From: Methyloligella sp.
Lineage (GTDB): Bacteria > Pseudomonadota > Alphaproteobacteria > Rhizobiales > HXMU1428-3
Direction of reading: 5' to 3'
Length of the DNA stretch: 64,000 nucleotides
NCBI GenBank assembly: GCA_021604645.1
Contig: BQJJ01000007.1
Span: 124,001 to 188,000, forward strand
Shown: positions 20,722 to 29,826 of the stretch, in pieces
Layout: each line of letters starts with the position of its first letter
Position numbering within the stretch: the first letter of the stretch is position 1
Notes under the pieces: generated by a model
Told to the model about the DNA's origin: nothing
Databases searched by the model: none
What the model saw: the letters and a program-made list of their open reading frames with translations, nothing else
Position numbers and translations under genes: made by a program

Positions 20722-21111
20722 TTATACAACCGCTGAGCCATACCCATAGCTATAGGGAACTGGGCCAGAAAATGAAATATGGTCCCCTTCATCAATGGCC
20801 ACTTCAAAATTGCATTTTGGATTGTTTGCCGGATAAATTCCTTTGGTAACATCCCGTCCATTTTTCATAGCAAGAAAAATCTTGTCCTTTGGAATTCCCA
20901 AAGCTTCAACCAAATCACGTAAGGTCGAACCAGCCTTCATTTTCATAGGCAAAGGGGCTCCGTTTTTGGCCACAAAAGGAGTGATACTATTAAAGCCTTT
21001 GACTACAAATTCGATGTTCGCATCACCAGAATTGTGTCCAATTGGCGCTACGTCGTAAGAGCTATCCTGAATGCTGTCATGAGAAGGTTTATCCATTAGA
21101 ACGTCCGACAT
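20722..21111 (-). CDS. Beta-grasp (ThiS/MoaD-like) protein of unknown role
   Basis: 129 residues. An unstructured N-terminus contains IGHNSGD (residues 24-30), a short motif common in alphaproteobacterial proteins. From about residue 33 the pattern fits a ubiquitin-like beta-grasp fold: STLRDLVEALGIPKDKIFLAMKNGRDV, then FEVAIDEGDHISFSGPVP, which matches the DGD-V-x-F-xPV end of ThiS and MoaD. The tail reads YSYGYGSAVV; it lacks the terminal Gly-Gly needed for sulfur carriage, so it is probably not an ordinary ThiS or MoaD. It is alone on the reverse strand between lolD and dnaE, tail to tail with lolD. Confidence 0.7.
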   Translation of the reverse strand: MSDVLMDKPSHDSIQDSSYDVAPIGHNSGDANIEFVVKGFNSITPFVAKNGAPLPMKMKAGSTLRDLVEALGIPKDKIFLAMKNGRDVTKGIYPANNPKCNFEVAIDEGDHISFSGPVPYSYGYGSAVV

Positions 21112-21260
21112 TGACCTGATCCTTTATTTTATAATTTTGTAAGTTCAAATATAATGCATATTATATACATCAATATGAGGCCGTCTTTGACAAAACTCAA
21201 TAGGACCAAGGGAGAATTTTTATTAAATAAAGAAATCAACTTAAAATCGAAGCAATAAAT

Positions 21261-21296
21261 TGCGTGGTTGCTTATGGGCAAACAACAACCAACGCA
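21261..21296 (+). repeat. Palindromic repeat, variant copy C
   Basis: TGCGTGGTTG (21261-21270) pairs with CAACC-A-ACGCA (21286-21296) with one bulged A, giving ten base pairs. The core GGTTGCTTATGGGCAA matches the family seen at 18568, 21396 and 59268, but the TGAA bulge and its flank are missing, so this is a diverged copy. Confidence 0.55.
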
Positions 21297-21309
21297 TAAA
21301 ACGATATAC

Positions 21310-21384
21310 GAAGAAGGAATGACGCTTCTTCAGCGTTATGACATGGCAGCTCTGCTGTCCGGCGCAAGCGCCGCCCCTCGGAGG
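21310..21384. other. Cluster of short GC-rich hairpins (possible structured RNA)
   Basis: Consecutive hairpins: GAAGAAG/CTTCTTC (21310-21316 with 21325-21331), GGCAGC/GCTGTC (21345-21350 with 21354-21359), GGCG-CAAG-CGCC (21361-21372), and a further CCT/AGG pair around 21376-21384. The base composition is much richer in G+C than the flanking DNA. No reading frame explains it. A small RNA or degraded repeat are both possible; strand cannot be decided. Confidence 0.4.
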
Positions 21385-21395
21385 CTCAAGCGCTA

Positions 21396-21424
21396 ACACG
21401 GTTGTTTATGGGCAACTGAAGTGT
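21396..21424 (+). repeat. Palindromic repeat, copy D
   Basis: Outer stem ACAC (21396-21399) / GTGT (21421-21424), inner GGTTG / CAACT around TTTATGGG, and the TGAA bulge (21417-21420). The outer stem differs from copies B, E and F but stays complementary. Confidence 0.7.
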
Positions 21425-21570
21425 CTGTAAAAAGCGCTTGGAATAGCCGTGAGAGAAAACAGAGAAGAAAAATGTGAGTTAGAAGCATACAAAGCCCCTC
21501 TAACATTGAGAAAGCTATAATATTAAAGTTTGCTAAAGTTTAAAAACACAAAAAACGCAATGAGATAAGA

Positions 21571-24500
21571 ATGGCGAAACCAAGAGCAAAAATATCAGGC
21601 AATACTCCGAAGTTCATTCATCTAAGAGTGCACTCAGCATATAGCTTGCTTGAAGGTGCGCTCCCAGTTGAGCGCTTGGTCAATTATGCCGTTGATGAAA
21701 ATATGCCAGCACTTGGCCTGACAGATACAAACAATCTGTTTGGAGCGCTTGAGTTCTCTGAAAAATGCGTCGGCAAGGGCGTTCAACCTCTCATAGGTTG
21801 TACACTAGACATTAAAATGCCGTCACTAGAGGGCGAAGCCAAAAAATCTGTATTCGAAAAGGCTCAAGAAACACATAAGACGGATGGAGAAATTGCTCTC
21901 ATTGCTCAAAATGAACAGGGCTACCAAAATCTTATGGCCTTAACAAGTATTGCTTTTCTAGATACGGCTGGGGAAACAGATCCATTTATCACAAATGAAT
22001 TTTTAAGTGACCATTCTGAAGGGCTCATACTTTTAAGTGGTGGCGAAGACGGGCCATTAGATCTTGCTATTAAAAACAATCAGGCAGACTTGGCTGGTAA
22101 ATGGGCAGCATTACTCAAAGAAACATTCAAAGACAGGTTTTATATTGAGCTGCAAAGACATGGCCGTCCAAGCGAAAAGAGAAGAGAGCAAAATCTAATC
22201 GAAACGGCCTACGCTCTGGACATACCCCTCGTTGCGACAAATGAAGCTTATTTTGATAAACGAGAAGATTACGAAGCACACGATGCACTTATCTGTGTCG
22301 CAGATGGTGCCTATGTCTCTGAAGATGAGAGACGTCGGTTAACTCCAGATCATCATTTAAAATCAGCTCGTCAAATGGCAGAATTGTTTAAAGACATTCC
22401 AGAAGCAATCGAGAACACAGTTGAAATCGCCAAACGTTGCTCTTACCGCCCCACAACTCACGCCCCCATCCTGCCAAATTATCTCAGCAGCGATGAGCAA
22501 ATGGATAATGAGGAAAAACTGGAAGCGGAGGCAAAAGCTCTAAGAGATCTCGCTGAAAAGGGGTTAGAAGAGCGCCTCTCTCATATTTCAATGCCTGAAG
22601 GCATGACGAAAAAAGATTATGTAGATCGGCTCAATTTCGAGCTGGATATCATCATCTCCATGAAGTTCCCTGGCTACTTCCTCATTGTGGCGGATTTCAT
22701 CCAGTGGTCGAAAAACAATAATATTGCAGTCGGGCCTGGCCGTGGTTCTGGTGCGGGTTCGGTTGTTGCCTGGGTGCTAACCATTACAGACCTGGACCCC
22801 TTAAGGTTTGGTCTTCTGTTCGAACGTTTCCTAAATCCAGAACGGGTTTCAATGCCCGACTTTGATATCGACTTTTGCCAAACAAGACGTGATGAAGTGA
22901 TCCGTTATGTGCAGCAAAAATATGGTGATGATAAAGTTGCTCAAATTATCACCTTCGGTAAATTACAAGCGCGCGCTGTGCTACGTGATGTGGGCCGTGT
23001 TCTATCCATGCCTTATGGTCAGGTAGACCGTCTTTGTAAAATGGTTCCTAATAATCCGGCTAATCCCTGCACACTAAGCGAAGCACTAATAGAAGAACCC
23101 AAATTAGCCGAAGCAAGACGTTCAGAAAAAGTCGTCGATGAACTCCTTACCATTGCTTTGAAACTAGAAGGGCTCTATCGCCACGCCTCAACTCACGCTG
23201 CCGGCGTGGTTATCGGTGACCGCCCTCTAACCCAGCTAGTCCCCTTATACCGCGACCCGAAATCAGACATCCCGGTAACTCAGTTCAATATGAAGTGGGT
23301 AGAGCCTGCTGGCCTTGTGAAGTTTGACTTTCTCGGCCTCAAAACCCTCACGGTTATTGAAAAGGCCAGGGAATTCATTGCCGCAAACGGAACTGAGCTC
23401 GACATACCAAACCTACCTCTTGATGATAAGCTAAGTTATGAACTGCTGGCCAAAGGTGAGACCATTGGTGTGTTCCAGTTGGAGAGTACGGGTATGCGCG
23501 ATAGTTTGAAAAAACTACGCCCCGATAGATTTGAAGACATCATTGCGATGGTGTCTCTCTATCGTCCTGGTCCTATGGATAATATCCCAACATACATCGC
23601 CAGAAAGCAAGGTGATGAAGAGCCCGATTATTATCACGATATGCTTAAGCCTGTCTTGGAGGAAACATATGGTGTGATCATCTATCAGGAACAGGTGATG
23701 CAAATCGCCCAAATCATGGCCGGCTATTCTCTTGGTGAAGCGGATATGCTGCGCCGTGCAATGGGTAAAAAGATTAAAGAAGAAATGGCCCGGCAAAAAG
23801 CAAGGTTTGTTGAAGGCGCTGAGAAAAACAATGTCGATAAAAAACAAGCTGAATTCATCTTTGAGCAAGTGGATAAATTCGCTGGTTACGGTTTTAACAA
23901 ATCTCACGCTGCAGCTTACGCCCTATTGGCATATCAGACAGCATATCTACGGGCCAATCATCCAGTTGAGTTCCTCGCCGCGTCAATGACACTTGATCTG
24001 GGCAATACAGATAAACTAAGCATGTTCGCCAATGAGGCCAGAAGAATAGGGATCGAGACCAAATCCCCAGACGTAAATGCATCAGAGATCGACTTTCTGC
24101 CAAGAGGCAACACCATCCTCTATTCAATGGCAGCCTTGAAAAATATAGGTACAGGCGCTGTTGCGAGTATTGTTCAAGAACGAAAAGATAATGGCAACTA
24201 CAATAGCTTATCTGATTTTGCCAATAGATTTGACCCAAAAGCTATCAATAAACGCGGGCTGGAAACTCTCTCATGCGCTGGGGCTTTTGATCAAATAGAA
24301 CCGGACCGGGCAAAAGTACACGCAAACGCTGAACGGATAGCCGCAGTTGCCACTAAACTACATAATGACCGTAAAACAGGACAATCTGATCTGTTCGGCG
24401 GCTCATCAGATGCGGGAACACCAGACTTGGAACTTTTAAATGTTCAACGCTGGCGTGAAATGGAGAAATTGACGCGAGAATATGATGCCGTTGGGTTTTA

Positions 24501-25083
24501 CCTCTCAGGTCATCCGCTAGATGAATATGAAGCTGTTTTAGATCGTTTGAATGTAGATCAATGGGTGCATTATGAGAAAAAAGCACTTGATAATAATGGC
24601 GGCCTTGGTGTGTTGGCAGCAACTGTGTCTGCTGTTCGAGAGCGACGCTCAAAATCAGGAAACCTATATGCCTTTATCGAATTCTCCGATCAAACGGGTC
24701 AATTTGAAGCCATTGCATTCTCAGACACATTAGAAGCCTGCCGTGACATCTTAGAGAGCGGGCAACCTGTTCTTTTAAAAGTAGATGCCGATGTGGAAGA
24801 AGATACAGTTCGCTTGCGCTTACAAAAAGCCGAATCACTCGAATTCGCGGCGCAAAATATGGTGCGTGGATTGAAGCTTACAGTCACCAAAGATATGGAT
24901 ATGGCAGAACTCGCCAAAGCGCTGGGTGATCATCAGGGACGTGGAAAAATCAAAGTTGGCCTGATACTTGATGACTTTAAACGTGAAGTTGAAATGGACC
25001 TTCCTGGTAAATATAGCGTTTCATTAGAGCGTGCCAGTGATTTGAGAACGTTAAAAGGGATTTTATCAGTCACTGAAATCTAA
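21571..25083 (+). CDS. dnaE: DNA polymerase III alpha subunit (DnaE1)
   Basis: Catalytic subunit of the replicative polymerase. The 1170-residue length fits DnaE1 rather than the SOS-linked DnaE2. The N-terminal PHP domain starts with HLRVHSAYSLLEGAL; the palm has GPGRGSGAGSVVAW and the catalytic PDFDIDF; later come GLYRHASTHAAGVVIG, the fingers/beta-binding region and an OB-fold (residues about 990-1070). It is monocistronic by spacing: 459 bases upstream and 336 downstream are gene-free. Confidence 0.97.
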   Translation: MAKPRAKISGNTPKFIHLRVHSAYSLLEGALPVERLVNYAVDENMPALGLTDTNNLFGALEFSEKCVGKGVQPLIGCTLDIKMPSLEGEAKKSVFEKAQETHKTDGEIALIAQNEQGYQNLMALTSIAFLDTAGETDPFITNEFLSDHSEGLILLSGGEDGPLDLAIKNNQADLAGKWAALLKETFKDRFYIELQRHGRPSEKRREQNLIETAYALDIPLVATNEAYFDKREDYEAHDALICVADGAYVSEDERRRLTPDHHLKSARQMAELFKDIPEAIENTVEIAKRCSYRPTTHAPILPNYLSSDEQMDNEEKLEAEAKALRDLAEKGLEERLSHISMPEGMTKKDYVDRLNFELDIIISMKFPGYFLIVADFIQWSKNNNIAVGPGRGSGAGSVVAWVLTITDLDPLRFGLLFERFLNPERVSMPDFDIDFCQTRRDEVIRYVQQKYGDDKVAQIITFGKLQARAVLRDVGRVLSMPYGQVDRLCKMVPNNPANPCTLSEALIEEPKLAEARRSEKVVDELLTIALKLEGLYRHASTHAAGVVIGDRPLTQLVPLYRDPKSDIPVTQFNMKWVEPAGLVKFDFLGLKTLTVIEKAREFIAANGTELDIPNLPLDDKLSYELLAKGETIGVFQLESTGMRDSLKKLRPDRFEDIIAMVSLYRPGPMDNIPTYIARKQGDEEPDYYHDMLKPVLEETYGVIIYQEQVMQIAQIMAGYSLGEADMLRRAMGKKIKEEMARQKARFVEGAEKNNVDKKQAEFIFEQVDKFAGYGFNKSHAAAYALLAYQTAYLRANHPVEFLAASMTLDLGNTDKLSMFANEARRIGIETKSPDVNASEIDFLPRGNTILYSMAALKNIGTGAVASIVQERKDNGNYNSLSDFANRFDPKAINKRGLETLSCAGAFDQIEPDRAKVHANAERIAAVATKLHNDRKTGQSDLFGGSSDAGTPDLELLNVQRWREMEKLTREYDAVGFYLSGHPLDEYEAVLDRLNVDQWVHYEKKALDNNGGLGVLAATVSAVRERRSKSGNLYAFIEFSDQTGQFEAIAFSDTLEACRDILESGQPVLLKVDADVEEDTVRLRLQKAESLEFAAQNMVRGLKLTVTKDMDMAELAKALGDHQGRGKIKVGLILDDFKREVEMDLPGKYSVSLERASDLRTLKGILSVTEI

Positions 25084-25419
25084 CTGCAAAAACATAATAT
25101 AGTGTATATGGTTCGAATTATAGGTAACCATGCACCTATAGAGCTAAATCGATTGAATGATCCTAAATACGTAACAAAAAGCTTGTCATAGCGTGAAATA
25201 ACCACTATAACCCCTCTCATTCCACACGCGGGGGTGCGGTGGGCATATGTATTATATGCCATCCCGACCGCTCCGGTGCATGTCGATAATCTTTAAATCA
25301 GGCACTTCCCTTTGAGTTTTATCTCAAATGGGAAATTTTATGCGTTGTTTTATTGAGTTAGAGGCGTTTGTGCATGTCCCCGCGGAGGTTAAACCGGAAA
25401 ACTGAAGGATTATAAAACT
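25084..25419 (+). promoter_or_regulatory. Gene-free leader region upstream of rpsB with several stem-loops
   Basis: No gene is seen in these 336 bases. Just after dnaE, TATAGGT/ACCTATA (25119-25140) overlaps a competing ATGGTT/AACCAT pairing. A compound hairpin follows: GGTGCGGT (25233-25240) with ACCGCTCC (25267-25274), one U-U mismatch, enclosing GGCATAT-GTATT-ATATGCC (25242-25260). A third, TTCCC-TTTGAG with CTCAAA-T-GGGAA (25306-25334), is followed by ATTTTA and could be an attenuator-type terminator. GAAGGA precedes the rpsB ATG. S2-mediated feedback on rpsB leaders is known in other bacteria; whether it applies here is inference. Confidence 0.45.
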
Positions 25420-26451
25420 ATGGCAGTGCCATCATTTGACATGCGTCAACTCCTAGAAGCTGGCGTACACTTTGGACACCAATCTCACCGTTGGAACCCA
25501 AAAATGGACCAATATATCTTTGGTTCACGCAACAATATTCATATCATTGACTTGGCTCAAACAGTGCCAATGTTGCACCAGGCTCTTCAAGCTGTAAGTG
25601 ATACAGTTGCAAGAGGCGGCCGTGTTCTATTCGTTGGTACAAAACGTGCAGCATCTGACGCAATTGCAGATAGTGCCAACCGTTGTGCTCAATATTACAT
25701 CAACCACCGTTGGTTGGGTGGAACGCTTACAAACTGGAAAACAATCACCCAGTCAATTAAGCGTCTGAAAAAATTAGATGAATTATTATCTGGTGAAGCT
25801 CAAGGCCTAACAAAAAAAGAACGCCTTCAAATGACACGCGAGCGTGATCGTCTAAACCAAGCTATTGGCGGCGTGAAAGATATGGGGGGTATCCCGGATA
25901 TTCTTTTTGTCATCGACACAAATAAAGAAGCCATTGCAATTGCTGAAGCAAACAAACTAAACATTCCAGTAATTGCTGTTGTAGATAGCAACTCAAACCC
26001 ATCAGGCATTACATTCCCAATTCCAGGAAATGATGACGCTGGCCGTGCAATTTCACTATATTGCGATTTGATTGTTAAATCAGTACTAGACGGTATTGAG
26101 CGCTCTCAAGGTGCTTCAGGCATGGATTTAGGCGCTTCTGAAGAAGTCGTTGAGCAAGCCATTACTGAAGAAGAAGTTTCAAGTGAAGCAGCAGCAGCTC
26201 CTGCCTCTGTAGACCTAAAGGGCTTTCAAGGCCTGGAAGCTCCAGAAGGTGAAGCTGATGATCTGAAAAAAATTGATGGTGTAGGACCAGTTATTGAAAA
26301 GAAACTCAATGAACTTGGGATCTACCACTTCAAACAAATCGCAACACTTAGCAAAGAGCAAGCTGATGCAATTGATGAAGCGATTGCATTTAAAGGCCGC
26401 ATCGAACGTGATGATTGGCTAGGCCAGGCAACTAAGCTTCAAGAAGCTTAG
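25420..26451 (+). CDS. rpsB: 30S ribosomal protein S2 with C-terminal helix-hairpin-helix extension
   Basis: Small-subunit protein needed for S1 docking. Residues 1 to about 230 are normal S2 ([52 protein letters not shown] region). At 343 residues it is about 100 longer than E. coli S2. A Glu/Ala-rich linker (about 232-279) leads to a domain at 280-343 that starts [11 protein letters not shown] and ends [17 protein letters not shown], closely matching the NuoE tail at 2113-2310. Extended S2 proteins of this type are known to me from Hyphomicrobiales; the tail's role is unknown. It forms the usual rpsB-tsf pair. Confidence 0.96.
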   Translation: MAVPSFDMRQLLEAGVHFGHQSHRWNPKMDQYIFGSRNNIHIIDLAQTVPMLHQALQAVSDTVARGGRVLFVGTKRAASDAIADSANRCAQYYINHRWLGGTLTNWKTITQSIKRLKKLDELLSGEAQGLTKKERLQMTRERDRLNQAIGGVKDMGGIPDILFVIDTNKEAIAIAEANKLNIPVIAVVDSNSNPSGITFPIPGNDDAGRAISLYCDLIVKSVLDGIERSQGASGMDLGASEEVVEQAITEEEVSSEAAAAPASVDLKGFQGLEAPEGEADDLKKIDGVGPVIEKKLNELGIYHFKQIATLSKEQADAIDEAIAFKGRIERDDWLGQATKLQEA

Positions 26452-26544
26452 AGCAAATACAAACTGAGGTAAGATCTTGTCATCAGGATCTTACCTTAAT
26501 AATTCACGATCAAAATCTATTAAACAAAATTTGAGGCAAGTGAT

Positions 26545-27465
26545 ATGGCTGAAATTACAGCAAGCATGGTTAAAGAACTGCGCGAAACAACCGGCGCAGG
26601 CATGATGGATTGTAAAGCTGCACTAAAAGAAGCTGACGGCAATCTAGAGCAAGCAATCGATTGGTTGCGTACAAAAGGTTTAGCAAAAGCGGCTAAAAAA
26701 GCAGGCCGTGTAGCTGCTGAAGGACTTGTTGGCATTAAAACAAGCGGCACGCAAGGTGTTGTTGTTGAAGTTAACTCCGAAACAGACTTTGTTGCTCGTA
26801 ACGATCAGTTCCAAGAAATTGTAGCTAAAATTGGTGACGTAGCCCTTGAAAAAGGTATTGATGATCTAGCCAACGTTGAATTTCCTGGCAAAGACATGTC
26901 AATCGAAGATTATATCAAAGAAATGGTCGGTACAATTGGCGAGAATATGAGCTATCGCCGTGGTGCTCAGCTGTCCGTTGAAAATGGTGCAGTCGCTGGT
27001 TATATCCATAACGCTACTGTTCCAGGTCTTGGTAAAATCGGTGTGCTAGTCGCGTTAGAAACAACTGGCGATGCAGCTAAAGCGGAAAGCTTGGGCAAGC
27101 AAATTGCTATGCACATTGCAGCGATCAACCCACTTTCAGCAACTGTTGAAGATCTTGATCCAGCAGTTGTCGAGCGCGAAAAAGCTGTTTTAACAGAACA
27201 AGCTCGTGAATCAGGTAAGCCAGACAACATCATTGAAAAAATGATCGAAGGCCGTATCCGTAAATTCTATGAAGAAGTTGTTCTATTGAAACAAGTCTTC
27301 GTTATTGATGGCGAAAATACAGTTGAAAAAGCCATTAAAAACGCTGAAAGCGATATTGGAGCTCCTGTTGAATTTAAAGGCTTCGTACGTTTTGAACTCG
27401 GTGAAGGTATCGAAGTTGAAGAATCTGATTTTGCAGCGGAAGTGGCTGCAACAGCAGGCGTTTAA
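26545..27465 (+). CDS. tsf: Elongation factor Ts
   Basis: Guanine nucleotide exchange factor for EF-Tu. The 306-residue protein shows the N-terminal UBA-like domain ([19 protein letters not shown]), the EF-Tu contact motif [10 protein letters not shown] near residue 80, and the core repeats ending in [11 protein letters not shown]. Ninety-three bases after rpsB, followed by a strong terminator, so rpsB-tsf is an operon. Confidence 0.97.
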   Translation: MAEITASMVKELRETTGAGMMDCKAALKEADGNLEQAIDWLRTKGLAKAAKKAGRVAAEGLVGIKTSGTQGVVVEVNSETDFVARNDQFQEIVAKIGDVALEKGIDDLANVEFPGKDMSIEDYIKEMVGTIGENMSYRRGAQLSVENGAVAGYIHNATVPGLGKIGVLVALETTGDAAKAESLGKQIAMHIAAINPLSATVEDLDPAVVEREKAVLTEQARESGKPDNIIEKMIEGRIRKFYEEVVLLKQVFVIDGENTVEKAIKNAESDIGAPVEFKGFVRFELGEGIEVEESDFAAEVAATAGV

Positions 27466-27486
27466 TTAATATACATAATAAAAAAA

Positions 27487-27521
27487 ACCGGTTCAGAGAG
27501 TTACTTTGAGCCGGTTTTTTT
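27487..27521 (+). terminator. Intrinsic terminator of rpsB-tsf
   Basis: ACCGGTTCA (27487-27495) pairs with TGAGCCGGT (27507-27515) with one G-U pair, followed by seven T. It lies 21 bases after the tsf stop. Confidence 0.9.
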
Positions 27522-27640
27522 GTGTCTAATTTAGTCTCTTACAAAACAAATGGTTCATTTATTTAGCTATTTAATTGAGCAATGCTAAGAGATCGTATAA
27601 AGCTTTTGAGCAGCGTTAAATAAAAGAAGGAGAGCCCCTT

Positions 27641-28360
27641 ATGTCAGATAGCCCCAAATATAAGCGCCTTTTATTAAAACTATCTGGTGAAGCTCTCATG
27701 GGTGAAGATGACTATGGCATCAACATGGAAACCACCCGCCAATATGCCAGCGAGATTGCAACCGCGGCTAAAAAAGGTGTCGAGATCGCCATCGTTGTTG
27801 GTGGAGGCAATATTTTTCGCGGCATGACGGGTGCTGCAAAGGGTATGGACCGTGCTTCAGCTGACTATATGGGTATGTTGGCAACTGTCATGAATGGTTT
27901 GGGCTTGCAAGGCGTTTTGAAAGAGTTCGGCGTGGAAGTCGTTGTCATGTCAGCTATTCCTATGCCAACCGTATGTGAGCCATATGTTAGAAATCATGCT
28001 CTTGATCATTTAAAAGAAGGCCGCATTGTAATTTTTGTCGGCGGTACAGGAAATCCTTTTTTTACAACAGACACTGCCTCAACTCTAAGAGCTATTGAGA
28101 TGAATTGTGATTGCCTAGCCAAAGCAACACAGGTAGATGGTGTCTACACAGCAGATCCTAAAAAAGACCCAACAGCCAAACGCTATGATAGCCTTGACTA
28201 TGATACCATTTTGGCAAAAGATTTAAAAATTATGGATGGGGCAGCTATAGCCTTGGCACGAGACAATAAATTACCGTTAGTAATTTTTTCTATTCATGAA
28301 AAAGGCAATCTAGTAAAAATGGTTGATGGCACAGTCTCAGCAACCTATGTAAAAAGCTAA
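27641..28360 (+). CDS. pyrH: Uridylate kinase (UMP kinase)
   Basis: Phosphorylates UMP to UDP, the first dedicated step toward UTP/CTP. The 239-residue amino-acid-kinase-fold protein shows [21 protein letters not shown], and the C-terminal [27 protein letters not shown] precedes the ATG. It starts its own transcription unit after the tsf terminator and runs with frr 56 bases later. Confidence 0.97.
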   Translation: MSDSPKYKRLLLKLSGEALMGEDDYGINMETTRQYASEIATAAKKGVEIAIVVGGGNIFRGMTGAAKGMDRASADYMGMLATVMNGLGLQGVLKEFGVEVVVMSAIPMPTVCEPYVRNHALDHLKEGRIVIFVGGTGNPFFTTDTASTLRAIEMNCDCLAKATQVDGVYTADPKKDPTAKRYDSLDYDTILAKDLKIMDGAAIALARDNKLPLVIFSIHEKGNLVKMVDGTVSATYVKS

Positions 28361-28416
28361 ACAAGTAAAGTGTTAAGTTATTCAAAAAATAAAGAGAAAG
28401 CATAAAGGAAACGATC

Positions 28417-28980
28417 ATGTCAGATGGAACATTCGATTTAGCAGATATTGAAAAACGAATGAAAGGGGCAATTGCGTCTCTAAAAAGTGACTTTTCTGGT
28501 TTGCGTACTGGCCGTGCCAGCGCTTCTTTATTAGACCCTGTAAACGTAATGGCCTACGGCTCACCAATGCCGCTAAGCCAAGTAGCAACTGTCTCTGTTC
28601 CAGAGCCACGTTCAATCACTGTTAGCGTTTGGGACCAATCTCAAGTCGCAGCCGTTGAAAAAGCAATTAGAGAATCTGGCCTAGGGTTAAATCCTAATGT
28701 TGAAGGAGCCACGCTTCGCATCAATATCCCAGAATTAAACGAAGAACGCCGTGCTGAACTAACTAAAGTTGCTGCAAAATATGCTGAACAAGCACGTGTA
28801 GCAGTGCGTAATGTGCGCAGAGATGGTATGGATGTCTTGAAAAAACAGGAAAAAGACGGAGATATCGGCCAGGATGAACAACACAGCCAAGGCGCAAAAG
28901 TTGATGATTTAACAAAGAAGTTTGTTGATGAGATTGACAGCACTTTGTCCACTAAAGAAGCTGAAATTATGCAAGTGTAA
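28417..28980 (+). CDS. frr: Ribosome recycling factor
   Basis: Splits post-termination ribosomes with EF-G. The 187-residue protein has [16 protein letters not shown] near the N-terminus, and the C-terminal coiled helix [19 protein letters not shown]...[17 protein letters not shown] typical of the family. AAAGGAAACG precedes ATG. It sits between pyrH and uppS as usual. Confidence 0.97.
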   Translation: MSDGTFDLADIEKRMKGAIASLKSDFSGLRTGRASASLLDPVNVMAYGSPMPLSQVATVSVPEPRSITVSVWDQSQVAAVEKAIRESGLGLNPNVEGATLRINIPELNEERRAELTKVAAKYAEQARVAVRNVRRDGMDVLKKQEKDGDIGQDEQHSQGAKVDDLTKKFVDEIDSTLSTKEAEIMQV

Positions 28981-29007
28981 AAAGTAGTTGAGTTGAAATT
29001 GGCCTGC

Positions 29008-29039
29008 CTTAGACTGTTTATATTTCAAACTTAGACTGT
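29008..29039. repeat. Ten-base direct repeat in the frr-uppS gap
   Basis: CTTAGACTGT occurs at 29008-29017 and 29030-29039, i.e. 22 bases start to start (about two helix turns), 35 bases before the uppS start. It could be a regulator site pair or chance. Confidence 0.35.
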
Positions 29040-29073
29040 CTTAATATCAACAAACCAAATTCGAGTGTTATTT

Positions 29074-29826
29074 ATGAATGATCAAAGCGATAATTTGAGA
29101 CAAGAATTGCGTCCCGAATTACGCCATGTTGCGATTATCATGGATGGCAATGGTCGCTGGGCAGCAAAACGAGGCTTACCCAGAACCGCAGGTCATAAAA
29201 AAGGGGTCGATACTGTCAAAGCAACAGTAAAAAATGCCATCGACCTTTCAATTCCCTACCTAACCCTTTTTAGTTTCTCATCAGAAAATTGGTCTCGGCC
29301 AAAGCCTGAAGTCGATGAGCTCATGCGCTTGATGAAGCTATTCATTGAACGAGAAGAAAACACCTTACACAAGGCTAATGTTCGTATCAGGATGATTGGT
29401 GCGCCATTAGAAGAAACATCAGAGCTTTACCAATTGGTGAAAAAAGCTGAATTAAAAACAAAAGAAAATACCGGCCTACAACTTACTGTTGCCTTTAATT
29501 ACGGTGGGCGTGATGAAATCATCAGAGCTACGAAGGAACTAGCTGAACAAGTTACCAAAGGCTTGATCAAATCTGAGGAAATCACTGAGGATCTTTTTAA
29601 TCAAAGCCTGGATACCGGTGATTTACCAGATCCGGACCTTTTAATTCGTACAAGCGGTGAATATCGCATCAGCAATTTCCTTCTTTGGCAACTAGCATAT
29701 GCTGAATTTGTGTTTCTCGATTGTAATTGGCCAGATTTCACTAAAGAAAAATTCGAAGAAGCCATTGATATCTTTCATAATCGAGATCGGAGATATGGCG
29801 GTGTATGTGCGAGGGCTGCGCCGTGA
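29074..29826 (+). CDS. uppS: Di-trans,poly-cis-undecaprenyl diphosphate synthase
   Basis: Makes the C55 lipid carrier for peptidoglycan and lipopolysaccharide by adding eight isoprene units to farnesyl diphosphate. The 250-residue protein has the catalytic MDGNGRWAAKRGLPRTAGHK, FSSENWSRP, and RTSGEYRISNFLLWQLAYAE. ATG 29074 is chosen; GTG 29065 would add three residues. Its stop overlaps the GTG start of cdsA. Confidence 0.96.
   Translation: MNDQSDNLRQELRPELRHVAIIMDGNGRWAAKRGLPRTAGHKKGVDTVKATVKNAIDLSIPYLTLFSFSSENWSRPKPEVDELMRLMKLFIEREENTLHKANVRIRMIGAPLEETSELYQLVKKAELKTKENTGLQLTVAFNYGGRDEIIRATKELAEQVTKGLIKSEEITEDLFNQSLDTGDLPDPDLLIRTSGEYRISNFLLWQLAYAEFVFLDCNWPDFTKEKFEEAIDIFHNRDRRYGGVCARAAP

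Larger units (their letters stand above)
21112..21570. other. 459-base gene-free gap, AT-rich with a GC-rich hairpin cluster
   Basis: No credible gene is seen. The left part (21112-21260) is AT-rich and should hold the promoter of the reverse-strand beta-grasp gene. The middle holds two repeat-family members (21261-21296 and 21396-21424) and between them a GC-rich series of hairpins (21310-21384). The right part leads into dnaE; no clear sigma-70 promoter could be chosen by eye. Confidence 0.6.

Noticed and set aside
25108..25131. GGTTCGAATTA resembling a tRNA T-arm after dnaE
   Set aside because: No acceptor, D or anticodon stems can be built around it.
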